DNA of 64,000 bases from Lunularia cruciata (Eukaryota > Streptophyta > Marchantiopsida > Lunulariales > Lunulariaceae), in contig OX419762.1 of NCBI GenBank assembly GCA_948567375.1, positions 54,913,034-54,977,033 on the forward strand, written 5' to 3'. The notes under the pieces were generated by a model. It saw only the letters and a list, made by a program, of their open reading frames with translations. It was not told the DNA's origin and made no database searches. The position numbers and the translations under genes are program-made. Below are positions 33,966-44,689 of the stretch, piece after piece (within the stretch, counting starts at the first letter, position 1; each line of letters begins with the position of its first letter).

Positions 33966-36015
33966 GCTCGTGCAATCTTTCTTCTTCTCAATGCCTGACT
34001 GCCAACTCTCTCTGCCATGCTTGATCCTTCCCGGCTGCACTCTTCCTCAAGCTTTCGAACTCCTACTCTATTATTGTGGCAATTGCCTTCACATGAATAC
34101 TCTTGATGTGCACATCACTAACTTCCTCTTTCATCTTGGTCAGCAACATTGCATGTTCCTTCAATTCTTCAGCTTGCTTCTGCAATTCCTTACCTTTTGA
34201 CTCAAAACTCTCTTGCAACTTCTCAAAAGTCTACTTCTTCAAGATTGCATCCACCCAAAGTTCTTCAACTTCCTCGCCTCTTCGGACTACTCGCTCCTGC
34301 AAACCCTTCACTTCAACAAGCAGATACTTCACCACTTGCAACTCATTTGTCATCTTCATACAATCTTGGGAATTACCTTTTGATGCTACTTCAATAGTTC
34401 CAACAATGGAGTGACAACCTTCAATAGATACTGTATTCCGCCAAAGTTCTCTTTGTCTTTGGCCCCATCTTCCTACTTTGCCTCATTCATCGGCTCCTTT
34501 TTCCGAGTTGTGATCTTTGTATCTTCACAAACACTGCTTCCATGCTTCCTTCTTCTTTACCTACTAAACTCGGCCCCGGAAGGTACTCCTTTTGTCTTTC
34601 AGCCCCCTTCTCCTCCACAACCAGGGCTACACAATGATTTGTCTTTCCTGGTACACTATCAAACATCACATGACAAGCTTCACTCCCTCCAACTGATTGT
34701 TGAACCTCGTGTTCCCCCTTACTCTCGCTTCCGGATTCCTCACTTTGTAAAGTGAGTGCATATTCTTTTGAGTCCTCTCCTCAAGACTCTGTCTCCCCTT
34801 CAGACTCGGTTTCAGACGGTGCTTCTTTCACCATCTTCTTACTCTACAGCACCAGTCTTTGGGTCTTCCTTTGTGGTGGAGGCAACTTTGCTTCTTTGGG
34901 TTTATTGCGCTTCTTCTTCTTTGGACTTGTGACTTCTTCCATCTTCCATTGTCCCATCCTCCAAAAGTGATCATCACTACCTCGCAGGTGTGCCATATAT
35001 TGCTCTTCTTCATCCGCTTCCCGACTCAAATCAGGATGGAAATGTGACACCATGCAATGCCTCTCCTTTGCTGTCAGCAAGTTCAACCCAAAGTATAAGT
35101 GTGCTGCAAACGGTGCAAAACGGCGAACTTGTCCTCCAATTGACTACCATCTGCCTTATTTGTTGGTGAAAACACTTTGCCTAGTTCACTATCACTCTTG
35201 CAAACATCTGGTGGAAAAAGACCGCCTGCTGCATGTTCACATAAGTTGTTCATTCTGGTTTGAACATGGCCATTATCATCCACACAAAAGTTTATGTTTA
35301 ATCAGGTCCTGATAGGACTCCACCTTATAACCATTTGTTGTATGCGGAGCAAAGAACAAATTTTGGATCTCTAACGTCTCCTTTGCAGCATCACACTTCC
35401 GATAGAAGGTGATCCTCATTGGTTCTCCTACATCCTTCACCAACACTAACCTCCAATCAGAATCTTTCCATCAAGCCGGATTTCCTCTCTCCCCTTGACT
35501 TCAGGGCCTCCATCACAATTATTGGCAGCTATCTCTACCATGACTCTTGGGAAATTGAAATTCTAGTTCCATGCTAAAAGTAACAAAGTCTATTCAAGAC
35601 TTTGATTCTTGCTACAACGTCTTACCTACAGATTGCAAAACTTTGCAACTGCTAGAGCATTCGTGACCTTCTTCACCATGATTTGCTCTCTTGTTCTTTG
35701 GCACTGAAAGACTATTCGCTCTCTTGGACGAGACACTCTAACCCCTTCTAGATTTTGGAAAATTGCACTCTCAATTGGCTTCTTCACACGCATTACTGCA
35801 AGATGACTACTCAGAGGGATTGGAAATCTACTTGACATATTCACCTTGTCCTTGCACAATTGCAATTTAATATTACCCCAAATTGCAGTCATTCTTTAGT
35901 TGATTTCAAAATCAACTTCCCTTTCTTTTGCGTGTTGCTGTCTTGTCATTGTCAAGACATGCTTCTTCTGTCTCCGCCATTTCTAGAAGTGTACTTTCTT
36001 GCCACGTACCAAGGT
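33966..36015 (-). pseudogene. Gypsy family B gag-like coiled-coil region, copy 2
   Basis: Minus strand. Around 35990 a start reads 'MAETEEACLDND'. Later come 'FSPTNKADGSQ', 'LGLNLLTAKERH' and 'VSHFHPDLSREADEEEQYM' (34844-35283), then a Lys-rich linker ('SPKKKKRNKPKEAK') and a coiled coil to about 33990. The order is as in copies 1 and 3. It runs directly into LTR B. Its 5' end abuts an integrase fragment of family A, and the breakpoint near 36016 corresponds to the one near 2213 in copy 1. Several stops and shifts. Confidence 0.6.
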
Positions 36016-36017
36016 TG

Positions 36018-36395
36018 TTAGACAGTCTTCATATTGGCCTTTGCTTCCCGATCCAAAGATGATGCTCTTCGGACTTCTTTCTTTGTACCCCTATCTTGAG
36101 TACCTCCATCACCGGATCCAATCTTGACTTCTTTGGATTTCCTTTGAAGTCCGATATGTTGATTGGTAGTAATCTTTTCAGTTGTTCTATATGCCCACAA
36201 AGCTGTAGGTAACTTTGTGTCCCAGTTGTAGGCATAATTGATTGTCACCTTATTCAAAATTTTGCACAACAATCCATTGGCCTTCTCCGTGAGTCCATTC
36301 ACTTTTGGGTTGTAAGGCATGGTCTTCCGATGTTTAATTTGGAAGTACTTGGTTACCGCTTCCACCACCGAGTTCAAAAATGAGTTCCTCGATCA
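36018..36395 (-). pseudogene. Ty3/gypsy integrase core fragment, family A copy 3
   Basis: Reads 'SDRGTHF', then (frame 36377) 'NSVVEAVTKYFQIKH', 'PYNPKVNGLTEKANG' and 'PTALWAYRTT'. These are the second Asp and the Glu region of the DDE integrase core. It is joined directly to RNase H sequence ('YFVTEREGLAV', 36480-36405), so RNase H end, zinc-binding H2C2 domain and the first part of integrase are deleted. After 'TNQHI' the sequence is no longer integrase-like. Confidence 0.75.
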
Positions 36396-36404
36396 CTGAC
36401 CAAT

Positions 36405-37802
36405 TCCAAAGGACACCGCCAACCCTTCTCTCTCCGTCACAAAGTAGTTCTTTTCTGCTAAAACCAACTGCCTACTAGCATAAGCTATTAGATGATCATG
36501 CCCATCTTGGTCTAATTGACTAGAGTGCATCCTATTGCAACATTAGAAGCATCAGTGTAGAGGATGAAAGGTTTACTCCAATCAGGTTTAGCAAGAATTG
36601 GAGCTACAAGAAGGGATTGCTTGAGCTCTTCAAAAGCTTTGAGAGCCTCCTTGTCCTCCAAAATCACCATGTAATCTACACCCTTCTTCATGTAGATGGT
36701 CAATGCATAAGCCTTGTTGGAAAATGAGAAGATGAACCTCTTATAGTATCCAACCATCCCCAAGAATTGGCATAACTTCGTCAAGCTTGAAGGGAATGGA
36801 AGGTCTAAGATTTTCCTCACCTTCTCAAGATCAACTGCTATTCCATCCTTGGAAATGATGTGCCCCAAAAGTAGACCTTCTTCACATCCAAAAATGCACT
36901 TCTCTAGGTTGAGTGATGCATTTGCCTCATCCAAGCATTGCAAGACCTTGATTAGGTGCTCACAGTGCTCCTCCTTGCTCCCATAGACACAAAAGTCATC
37001 AATGAAGTCTCTCACAAATTTCCCAATGAAAGGTTCAAATACCTTGTTCATGAACCGTTGGAATGTAGCAGGAGCTTTGGAATGTAACTAGAGCTTTGCA
37101 AACCCCAAAAGGCATGACCTTGAAAGTGTAAGTTCCCCAAGGTGTGGTGAATGTGGTGAGTTATTGATGCTCTGGTGCAATCTTGATTTGGTTATATCCA
37201 CTATAATCATCTCCAAAACTGTACTTCTCATGACCTGCAACCTCCTCAAAGATCTCGTCCATGAATGGCAATCAATAGTAGTCATTTTTGTTAACAACAT
37301 TGAGCTTCTTGTAATCCACACATACCCAAAGCTTGCCATTCTTTTTCTTCACAATGACAATTGGAGACACCCATTCTGAATTCTCCACCTCAAAGATAAA
37401 TCTGGCCTCCTTGAGTTTATCAATCTCCTCCTTCACAACCAAAGATATTGGTGGGCTAATGCGACGTTGCTTTTGGCGGATTGTTCTTGCATGTGATTCC
37501 ACCTCTATCTTGTGCTCCTCCAAGGTGATTTCCTTCAAATCCTTGTAATTGAAAACAAACACATGGATGAACTTGCAGAAAATCTCCTCAAATCTCACCT
37601 TCTCCTCCTTGGTAACATTTGGGCCATACTTAAGGGTAGCTAACCTTCTCTCTACCTCCTCAAGTGTCAATGGTGATTTATCTAGGTCTTTCAAAACCTT
37701 TGGCTTAGGTGAAAAATCTATAGCACACAAGGGATACACATCTGAATTTGATTCAAATTCATCTTCCTCCATGGAAGTCTTCTCCTCCATGCTTGTATCC
37801 AC
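36405..37802 (-). pseudogene. Ty3/gypsy reverse transcriptase-RNase H, family A copy 3
   Basis: Minus frame 37272-37802 has 'SPLTLEEVERRLATLKYGP', 'FIFEVENSEWVSPIVIVKK' and 'VCVDYKKLN' (RT fingers). Frame 36512-37051 continues with 'FVRDFIDDFCVYG' (active-site FIDD), 'LGHIISKDGI', 'KLCQFLGMVGYYKRFI' and 'ILYTDASNVAIG', the first Asp of RNase H. Between them, near 37055-37095, about 20 bp is tandemly duplicated ('gaatgtagcaggagctttgg', 'gaatgtaactagagctttgc'), which shifts the frame. RT would copy element RNA and RNase H remove it. It lies downstream of protease and gag in element order. Confidence 0.85.
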
Positions 37803-37859
37803 ACCTAAAGCTCCTTCTTTAGAATCTTATTCTCAATAATCAAAAGATGGTGTATCTAA

Positions 37860-38226
37860 ATGTGAAGTGTTGGTGGTGTTAGTCACAAGAATTGTGACTT
37901 TATGGTTTGATGGCCCAATCCTCAAGTACCCTTTGTGCCATCAATCAGTTGTATGTGTTACTCTCAACCATGGCCTCCCAAGAAATAAGTCACAGCTTGA
38001 ATCCTTCAAGACTTGGAAAGTCATGAGATCTTGAACTCCCATAATTGAAACTACCACTTTATCCATCACCCTATTGGTCAAAATTGTTGCTTGTTTGCCA
38101 TGCTCACCACAAATGTTGAAGGTCTAGAGGGTATCATACCCAACATCTTCATCAACCTTTCTGAAATAGCATTCATTGCTGATCCTCCATCAACAATTGC
38201 ATCCTTGATGTTGTGACCATTCACTC
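37860..38226 (-). pseudogene. Retropepsin-like aspartic protease region, family A copy 3
   Basis: Directly after the gag stop, in another frame, the minus strand reads 'VRVNGHNIKDAIVDGGSAMN' around 38140-38220. The D-G-G-S motif is the form many plant gypsy elements use in place of D-T/S-G. It would cleave the gag-pol polyprotein. The frame change from gag may be a real gag-pol frameshift or decay. The frame is lost after about 38050. Confidence 0.6.
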
Positions 38227-39693
38227 TCACATCAATCTTGGATAATATTCACAAGCCTCCCATGGTGTTGGCTTGGCATCCACCACCCCCATTGATACTA
38301 GAGCTTTTGCCTTCTTCTTCCTTTTGCTCCTTGTAGAACTCAAATCACCTCTTAGCTCCTTTTTCAAGGTAAGTTTCAAAGCAATCCATTGGCCCACTGT
38401 GATGTTAACCTTGTGACTACCAACATCCTCCAACACATTGTAGTTCCATTGTTGCTTTGAAATCAAGAACTCCTCCATTCCCAACTTCTTCCTTGGAGTC
38501 TTTGTTGTTGATGGTGTTGATGTGGGAGTGCTCCTAGTAGACATAGGAGTATCCTTGCTTGGAGTAAATCCTTGAGAAGAGTGAACATCCTCTGCAAAAT
38601 GAACTTTCTTCTTCTCTTGTGCCAAAAGCTCCAAATTAAGACTTTTGGAGTTTGAACACTCTCCCTTCTCATACTTGCTCTCAACCACATCTATGGATGC
38701 TATACCCCTACCTTTTTTTGGAGTAGGAGCCACTTGGGTTTCACTACCTCCCTCTTTCCCTCTATTGGCTCTCTCATAACCCCTTCCTCCATGGTAAGTG
38801 GAATTTGGGCAATTCCTTTGGATATGGCCTCTTCCTCCACAACCAAAACAATTTCTATCATTGAAATTGTTGGCTGGTTGGCCTCCTCTATATGGATATT
38901 TTCCATACCTCCTAGGCCCTCTCCCTACATTCTGATCCACCTCTCTCTTCTCCCATAGTTGCACCACATTGATCTTGAGATCTCCAAGTTGTTTTGTGAT
39001 GGTTTGAAGTGGATCCTTTGGTGGAGGTGCAAGAACTGGAGCAACTACTACTTGTGGTGCAACCCTTGCCACCAAAGTATCAGAAGTTCCACCATACTTG
39101 TAGCCTTGAGGAGGATGCACAATCTCTTTCACCACCAAATCACTCTCATCCCCTTCCAAACTCTCCTCCATACGAATTGCAATCTTGATAGCTTCAACCT
39201 TGGAAGAAGGTTTCTCATATCTCACCTTGCTTCTAATTTGTGGTCTCAAACCTCTCACAAAATTCTTGGTGAGAATAGCCCCTATGCCAATCATAGTTGT
39301 CTCCACATCATCTGCACCCTTCCTCAACATTATGCAAAATCTGGACTCTAACTTTTCCACTCTTTCAACATAGACTCTCATTTTCTCTCTATCTCCTTGT
39401 TTGAGAAAGATATCCTCACTCATCAATCTCTCATAACTCTCATCTAGAAGAAAGCTCTCAATGAGTGCTAAAGTCAAACTCTCCCAAGACTCTTCTCCTC
39501 TATCTCTCTTCTCTCTCTTGCAGTATTCTGACTCATACCATGTAAGTGTTGTATCCTCAAGGAAATCTGGTAATGATGAGGCCCCCTCATTCTTACTCCT
39601 CTCATTTTTTCCTATGCAAACTCTCTTGAAGTCTCTCACAAAGGCCTCCACATCTTCTCCATCTTTACCAAAGAAAACCAAAAGTTTCTCCAT
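38227..39693 (-). CDS. Gypsy gag polyprotein with CCHC zinc knuckle, 488 aa, family A
   Basis: A single uninterrupted frame from an ATG, unusual among the decayed sequences here. Residues about 15-150 look like a retrotransposon gag domain ('DVEAFVRDFKRVCIGK', 'LALIESFLLDESYERL', 'FVRGLRPQIRSKV'). A Pro/Val-rich linker follows, then the CCHC knuckle C282-C295 ('CFGCGGRGHIQRNC') in a Gly/Arg-rich context, which binds RNA. A Ser/Thr-rich segment with 'STPTSTPSTTKTPRKK' precedes the C-terminus. It ends where the protease region starts in another frame. Gag would assemble the element's virus-like particle in the cytoplasm. Intact coding suggests recent activity or chance survival; the partner pol is broken. 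Confidence 0.8.
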   Translation of the reverse strand: MEKLLVFFGKDGEDVEAFVRDFKRVCIGKNERSKNEGASSLPDFLEDTTLTWYESEYCKREKRDRGEESWESLTLALIESFLLDESYERLMSEDIFLKQGDREKMRVYVERVEKLESRFCIMLRKGADDVETTMIGIGAILTKNFVRGLRPQIRSKVRYEKPSSKVEAIKIAIRMEESLEGDESDLVVKEIVHPPQGYKYGGTSDTLVARVAPQVVVAPVLAPPPKDPLQTITKQLGDLKINVVQLWEKREVDQNVGRGPRRYGKYPYRGGQPANNFNDRNCFGCGGRGHIQRNCPNSTYHGGRGYERANRGKEGGSETQVAPTPKKGRGIASIDVVESKYEKGECSNSKSLNLELLAQEKKKVHFAEDVHSSQGFTPSKDTPMSTRSTPTSTPSTTKTPRKKLGMEEFLISKQQWNYNVLEDVGSHKVNITVGQWIALKLTLKKELRGDLSSTRSKRKKKAKALVSMGVVDAKPTPWEACEYYPRLM

Positions 39694-40001
39694 CTTAACC
39701 CCTCACTATCTTTATTTTCTTTCAAAATTTTTTTCTTTTCTCTCACTCTATAACTAATAGAGTATATACATGACTAACACCATCTGAAAATAATCCACTC
39801 TAGGGAATAAAAAAGGTTCAAGTTGCTCCAAGATTTCTATAGCAACATAAAATCCTAGAGTGCATATTAATCTAACTCTCATGGATAGTTTATCCATAAG
39901 TTGAAAGATTATTTCTTTCACTAATCTTGAGAACTAGCTGATGAAAGTGGCAATATTTCTGTAGCTATACTAAGATTCTCTCCAAGATCCTTTACCAAAG
40001 T
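39694..40001 (-). other. Spacer between two gag-side frames of family A
   Basis: No coding content seen. Part of the leader-to-gag interval of the element. Confidence 0.5.
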
Positions 40002-40394
40002 CTACAAAAGTGTTTTTATTCCACTACATTCATATCCTTTTGGAAGTCCTTCCACTCCACAAACCTCACACAACTCCTTTGTCTTAGATCTTCTCCCTCC
40101 TAATCTTGGTAAAGAAGGTCCAACATGCAAACCCAAGTCAAGTAAGCCTCCCCTTTCCCTCAGTCTCTTGCTCTCAAAGGTCAATGGATATAAACTTGCC
40201 TTATGTCCCTTCTTTCCACATAGAAAGCACTTAGACTCACTCTTTCTTCCAAGTGGTGTAGGTTTTTGGATCCTCTCAACACTCTCTTCAAATTCTATTT
40301 TAAATTCTCTTTTCCCCAAATCCACCCCTAAAATCACATCAAACCCTTGGAGAACTTTGTATAGTCTCAATTCCCACTCTTGATGACCCTCCAT
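40002..40394 (-). pseudogene. Zinc-knuckle protein fragment in family A leader
   Basis: A 130-codon minus frame with 'LYKVLQGFDVILGVDLGK' and a CCHC-like 'CFLCGKKGHKASLYP' (final Cys replaced by Tyr), then 'CEVCGVEGLPKG'. The mix of 'GFDVILGVDL' (common in plant retropepsin-like or RT-adjacent segments) and a knuckle suggests a fragment of another gag-pol, or an extra ORF upstream of gag. I cannot tell which. Confidence 0.4.
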
Positions 40395-41252
40395 GTTCCC
40401 AAGATGAATCTAAACGCTCAAATATGGTTTTTGTTGCTCTCAAACTCCTCATGCATGAGATCTCAACTTTGCAGAATTGATAGTTCCTCACAATTTCACT
40501 CAAATCTCTTAACTTGTATGTGATAGTCTTCTATAATTTTTCACACTTGATCACAACTCTAGGGCATCCCTCCTTGAAAGATTTCAGATCTTTTTACAGA
40601 GCCATTTGGCCTAGACACTTTTCTATTTAGCACACATATTTCAGATTTGGTCTGAAAACCACACCCCTCACTTTAAAAACTCATAACTCCCTGCTCAAGA
40701 ATGATCTCTCTCTAATTTTTGGGTCAGCAGGTAGGATACAAAATATTAATTTTTTTTGGAAATTTTCACAAAAATCCACTAAAAATTTAAGAAATGGCAC
40801 TCTGTACAAGTTTCTAGAGAACATCCAATTGCGGGAGTAGTACACCTTATAAACTTTCAAAAATTCTAGCCCAATGTGCATAATAGGTCTCACAATAATT
40901 CAAAGTTTGCTAACTAAAGGATAACCCAAACTATCATGTGTAGAAATTTCAAGTTTAGATCTTAAAATTAAGATTTCTCCCAAAATCACCTTAATCTGCA
41001 AAATCTGCAATCCACCTCACACAATCTCTCCAAATCCTCTCATGTATACAAGATGTACAAAATCACTTCAAAGATATCATAATGAACTACAAGGTATAAA
41101 AATGGATCTTGGTTCTCTAATATAATTTCAGCCTTCTCCTCTCCTAATGTTCTCTCCAAGTGAGCTCTCATAGCCTCCTTCAACCTAATGTAAAATTGAA
41201 CACGAAACATTATCTTGCCTTCTAGAGAGGTCCCGGCAACAAACCAAAAATG
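40395..41252 (-). other. Family A untranslated leader with tRNA-Asp-like primer site
   Basis: Just inside the LTR end the minus strand reads TTTTTGGTTTGTTGCCGGGA (about 41231-41250). This is close to the tRNA-Asp primer site TGGCGCCGTTGCCGGGGA common in Athila/Tat-type gypsy elements. The rest aligns with the plus-strand leader at 7114-8230. No coding content. Confidence 0.65.
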
Positions 41253-41946
41253 TAAGCTGGCCTGTTCTCACTCACTATGAACCTCTGATGGCTATTATGG
41301 TAGCGCACCATGGATTAAGAAGGTAAGGAACCCCAACTCCATCATATCACTCCAAGACTAACACTCCAAGACTCAAAACATTGCTCACTAGAGAACTCAA
41401 TGAGAGAGAGATAATTGCAAATGAAAGGATGATGAGTACCTCATCACCCCTCATTTATATACTTATGAAATAGTTATGTACCAAAGTTACGAATTACCGT
41501 AGTAACTCAAGTTACTAGACTAAAAGTCAAGTAAAGTCAAAAAGTTTATCCCTAAAGGAATATCCACTCACATGGGCATATTCCAATAGCATGTGATCTT
41601 ATCTTGACCCAACCACTAAGTCAAGAATTCCTTCACATGGGCTATCCTTGGACTATAGAAGAATCCAAAACAAAAAGGCTTGTAGGCCCAATAGTTCTCA
41701 ACTCTTTCCTCAAAGCCAAACACCTAGGAATAATACCAAGTCAATACACTAGAATCCAAAATAGTGGTGCTTATCTTTTCTATTTCCTTTAAAGTAAGGT
41801 CCCCTTTATCTTAGCTATGACTAACTTTAGCTAATCATGACTAATGTAGAACCATAATTTATTTCTATCTAAATAATATCTCTCAAGTACTTGTTATACC
41901 AAGCTAAATATCACAATACCACACACATGCACAAATGGATGTTACA
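41253..41946 (-). repeat. LTR of gypsy family A, copy 3 (5' LTR)
   Basis: On the minus strand it begins TGTAACATCC (41946) and ends near CCAGCTTA (41253). It matches both plus-strand family A LTRs. A primer site, leader, gag, protease and RT follow in order. Confidence 0.85.
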
Positions 41947-43740
41947 GTACAGCCCGAGTCAAATTTGCAATTGAAGATCATTAGATTGTGTTTCTTCAAC
42001 CAAAAATGAAGTATCCTCACTTTGGATCTTCCATCCTTTAAGTCAGATCCAAGTCTCATTTCACTATGATCTGAAGTAGCTTCCTTGGCTTGGATCAGAT
42101 TTCCTACTTCAGATCCAAATTTGCAAATCTACTACATCTAACCTTTTTATCTACTCCAAATATCACTCCCTACTCTAAAAACTGCCAAAAACAAAATAAT
42201 GTAGATACCACATCTACCAAGATCCGCCTTGCAAGATTATTAATCCACCAATAGACCAATCATAGTTGGTCTCACTATAATGAAAGAGAGGTTTGGATTT
42301 GACCTCAAAGGTCAAATGTGGTCTAGTCCACATGCTGTCTAGAGTCATACTATATGGGAATGAATTACTTGGCTTTAGCACTTTCTGCCAATGTTCTTCT
42401 GTCCAAGCAAAAAGATTTCCCCTCAAATTGACAAGGTTTGGATCTTGATGTCATGAATTTCATGCAACATAGTATGATCACTCAATTCCCAATTCCACAC
42501 CAAGAATTTGAGCTCCTTGCTACAAATTAACTCCTATCTATAATATAGGCCCCACTTGACTTATCTTGGGGGCTTAATTATGAATTCTGGAGCCACGTGC
42601 ATCCTTCTTGGCACATGCAAGGTAGCTACTTCCTTTCCTTTCTGTTCTCTCATCATTCCTTGCTCTCATTTACCCTTTTCACTTCCCTTCATGTAGTCAC
42701 TCTCTCTCAAAATGTACAAGTTCAAGTAGAGGTTTCTTAACTAAGAAAAAGGTAGCACGGCTGATTTGGCCTAGTTGAATCTGCAAAAAGTGAAGGGATT
42801 TGAGTCTCTAGACAAATATTTATCTTGTCAGTTCAACCATTACAACCCTTTGTTAAGCATACCATTTGGTGAGTTCAACCATTACAACACTTTGTTAAGC
42901 ATACCCTTTGGTGAGCTGTAACTACTTGCACATGTGAGAAATAAGCCCAATCAAAGTCTCAATTATAGTTCTTGATCTATTGCACGATTTTTATGCGCAT
43001 TGCTTCAAGCTAAGAGCTTTCCAAGGAAAATGATTTCTGGCCAAAGGTCTTCCCAAGACAAAGGTTTACCTTCAAGGCAAATGGTTCCCTTGTAAAGGGT
43101 TGTCTTGCTAAACTATTTTCTCCTATTTTTTTACCAACTAAGTATTCCTATATTTTTCCTAGCTAGAATCTACAAAACAGCCAAAAAATGTTCTCTAGGC
43201 AGAGGTGCGGTGTCACATACATGACAACTACTATCATCAACAAGGGCACATTGCAAAGTTTTGCTCCAAGAAACAAAATGACCAGCACAAGCAACATGAT
43301 CATGCTTGCATAGAAGGCCAAGAGTAGTTATTAGTAGTCTCTCATCAAATCTGTACATTGTTCCAACCTAATGCTGATTGGGTGATTGTGTTTACTTCAT
43401 GTCCTTTATTGATGACTTCTCTTGCTACACTTAGTCTACTTTCTCTTCTTTTGTACTTTATATAGAGTAAGACTTTTCTGGAAGTCTTTTCAACATTCAT
43501 ATTTTGCAAACACTTGTAGAGAAGCAATCTAGTTTTTGTCTCCTTTTGTTGATAGGTGATGGAGGAAGAGGAGAGTTCTTTACTCTAGAATTTGACCAAT
43601 AATTGAGTTATAAAAGGGTATCTTCAAACAAAATATGTGTGCGTATAGTCCAGAAGATAATGGAGTTGTAAAGAAAAATAATTTCCACATAGTTGAGGTA
43701 AAGCATGATATGCTTAACAAGAAGCACATGGCCAAGAATT
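41947..43740. other. Non-coding stretch
   Basis: No gene recognised. Several 'gatctgaag/cagatccaa' phrases recur at 42000-42130. Contains the 42-bp tandem duplication at 42831-42914. Confidence 0.4.
42831..42914. repeat. 42-bp tandem duplication
   Basis: Units 42831-42872 and 42873-42914 begin gttcaaccattacaac and differ at two positions. Confidence 0.9.
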
Positions 43741-43766
43741 ATTGGGTTGAGGTTGTTGTTTGAATA

Positions 43767-44310
43767 GTGTACTTGCTGAATTTAGACATCAACTACTATA
43801 ATTCACCCTTGTATACCTTTGGGTGTTTACATGCAATAAGCTTGACTACTCCTTTGTCAAGATCTTTGATTCTATTTTTTATGTGCACATTCTTGATGAG
43901 AAACATAAGAAGTTGGATCCAAAGGCCAAGAAGTGCATTTTTCTTAGATATGCTCTAGATTCTAAAGGCATAGGCTATAATCCTCCAACAAACAAGTTAT
44001 ATGTGAGTAAGGATGTTACCTTTGATGAGCTAGCTTCTTGGTTTGTGTTAGCTCCCATTTTTTGGTTTTATGCATCACCAATTGTGAGCCTAGGGAGTAC
44101 TAGTTTTACTATTGTTTCCTCTACATCTATTGGGAATCCCAAAGGGGTTGTTCAATCTACACCCCATTCAGTTAGTTCAAGAGGTTATGCTTCCACTACT
44201 ATGTCCTCCTTATGGAGAAAGTTCCCTTGTGTGGAAGTTGTTACATGTGAGGATAATAGATACATCCTTCAGTGCATGCTTGGACCTACCCATGATACTC
44301 ATATGTAGGA
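43767..44310 (+). pseudogene. Ty1/copia integrase C-terminal fragment
   Basis: Reads 'YVHILDEKHKKLDPKAKKC', 'IFLRYALDSKGIGYNPPT' and 'KLYVSKDVTFDE'. This is the conserved stretch of copia polyproteins just after the integrase core ('K-LDPK-KKCIF-GY...V-FDE'). The core itself is not recognisable upstream. Copia RT and RNase H fragments follow on the same strand, so this is one decayed copia element. Confidence 0.8.
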
Positions 44311-44689
44311 TGTCATATCTACAAATATGCCTAATACATCATAAGCATCACAAGGAGAGGTGACCAACACATGGTTCACAACAGTCTCAATGGGTGAAAC
44401 ATCATGTTCAGTAATTAATAGATGGATTTCTTGTTACACATCATGCATATATGACTACCATTTACAAGAGCAAGAACCAACCACCTTTCGAGAGGCTCTA
44501 CAATAGGAGTAGTGGGTTTTATCCATGTAAGAAGAACTTGCCACCCTCTACCACCAGCGTATATAGGAGTTTATGGATCAACCTTCTGGTCATCATACCA
44601 TTGGTTGTAGATGGGTCTTGTGTATCAAGCAATTTCTTATGTCTCTATGAGCAAATACAAAATATGTTTGGTAGCAAAGCATTATAGTC

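Noticed and set aside
36018-36165. Continuation of integrase to the end of the open frame
   Set aside because: After 'TNQHI' the residues become Lys/Ser/Gly-rich with no integrase similarity; likely junction sequence.
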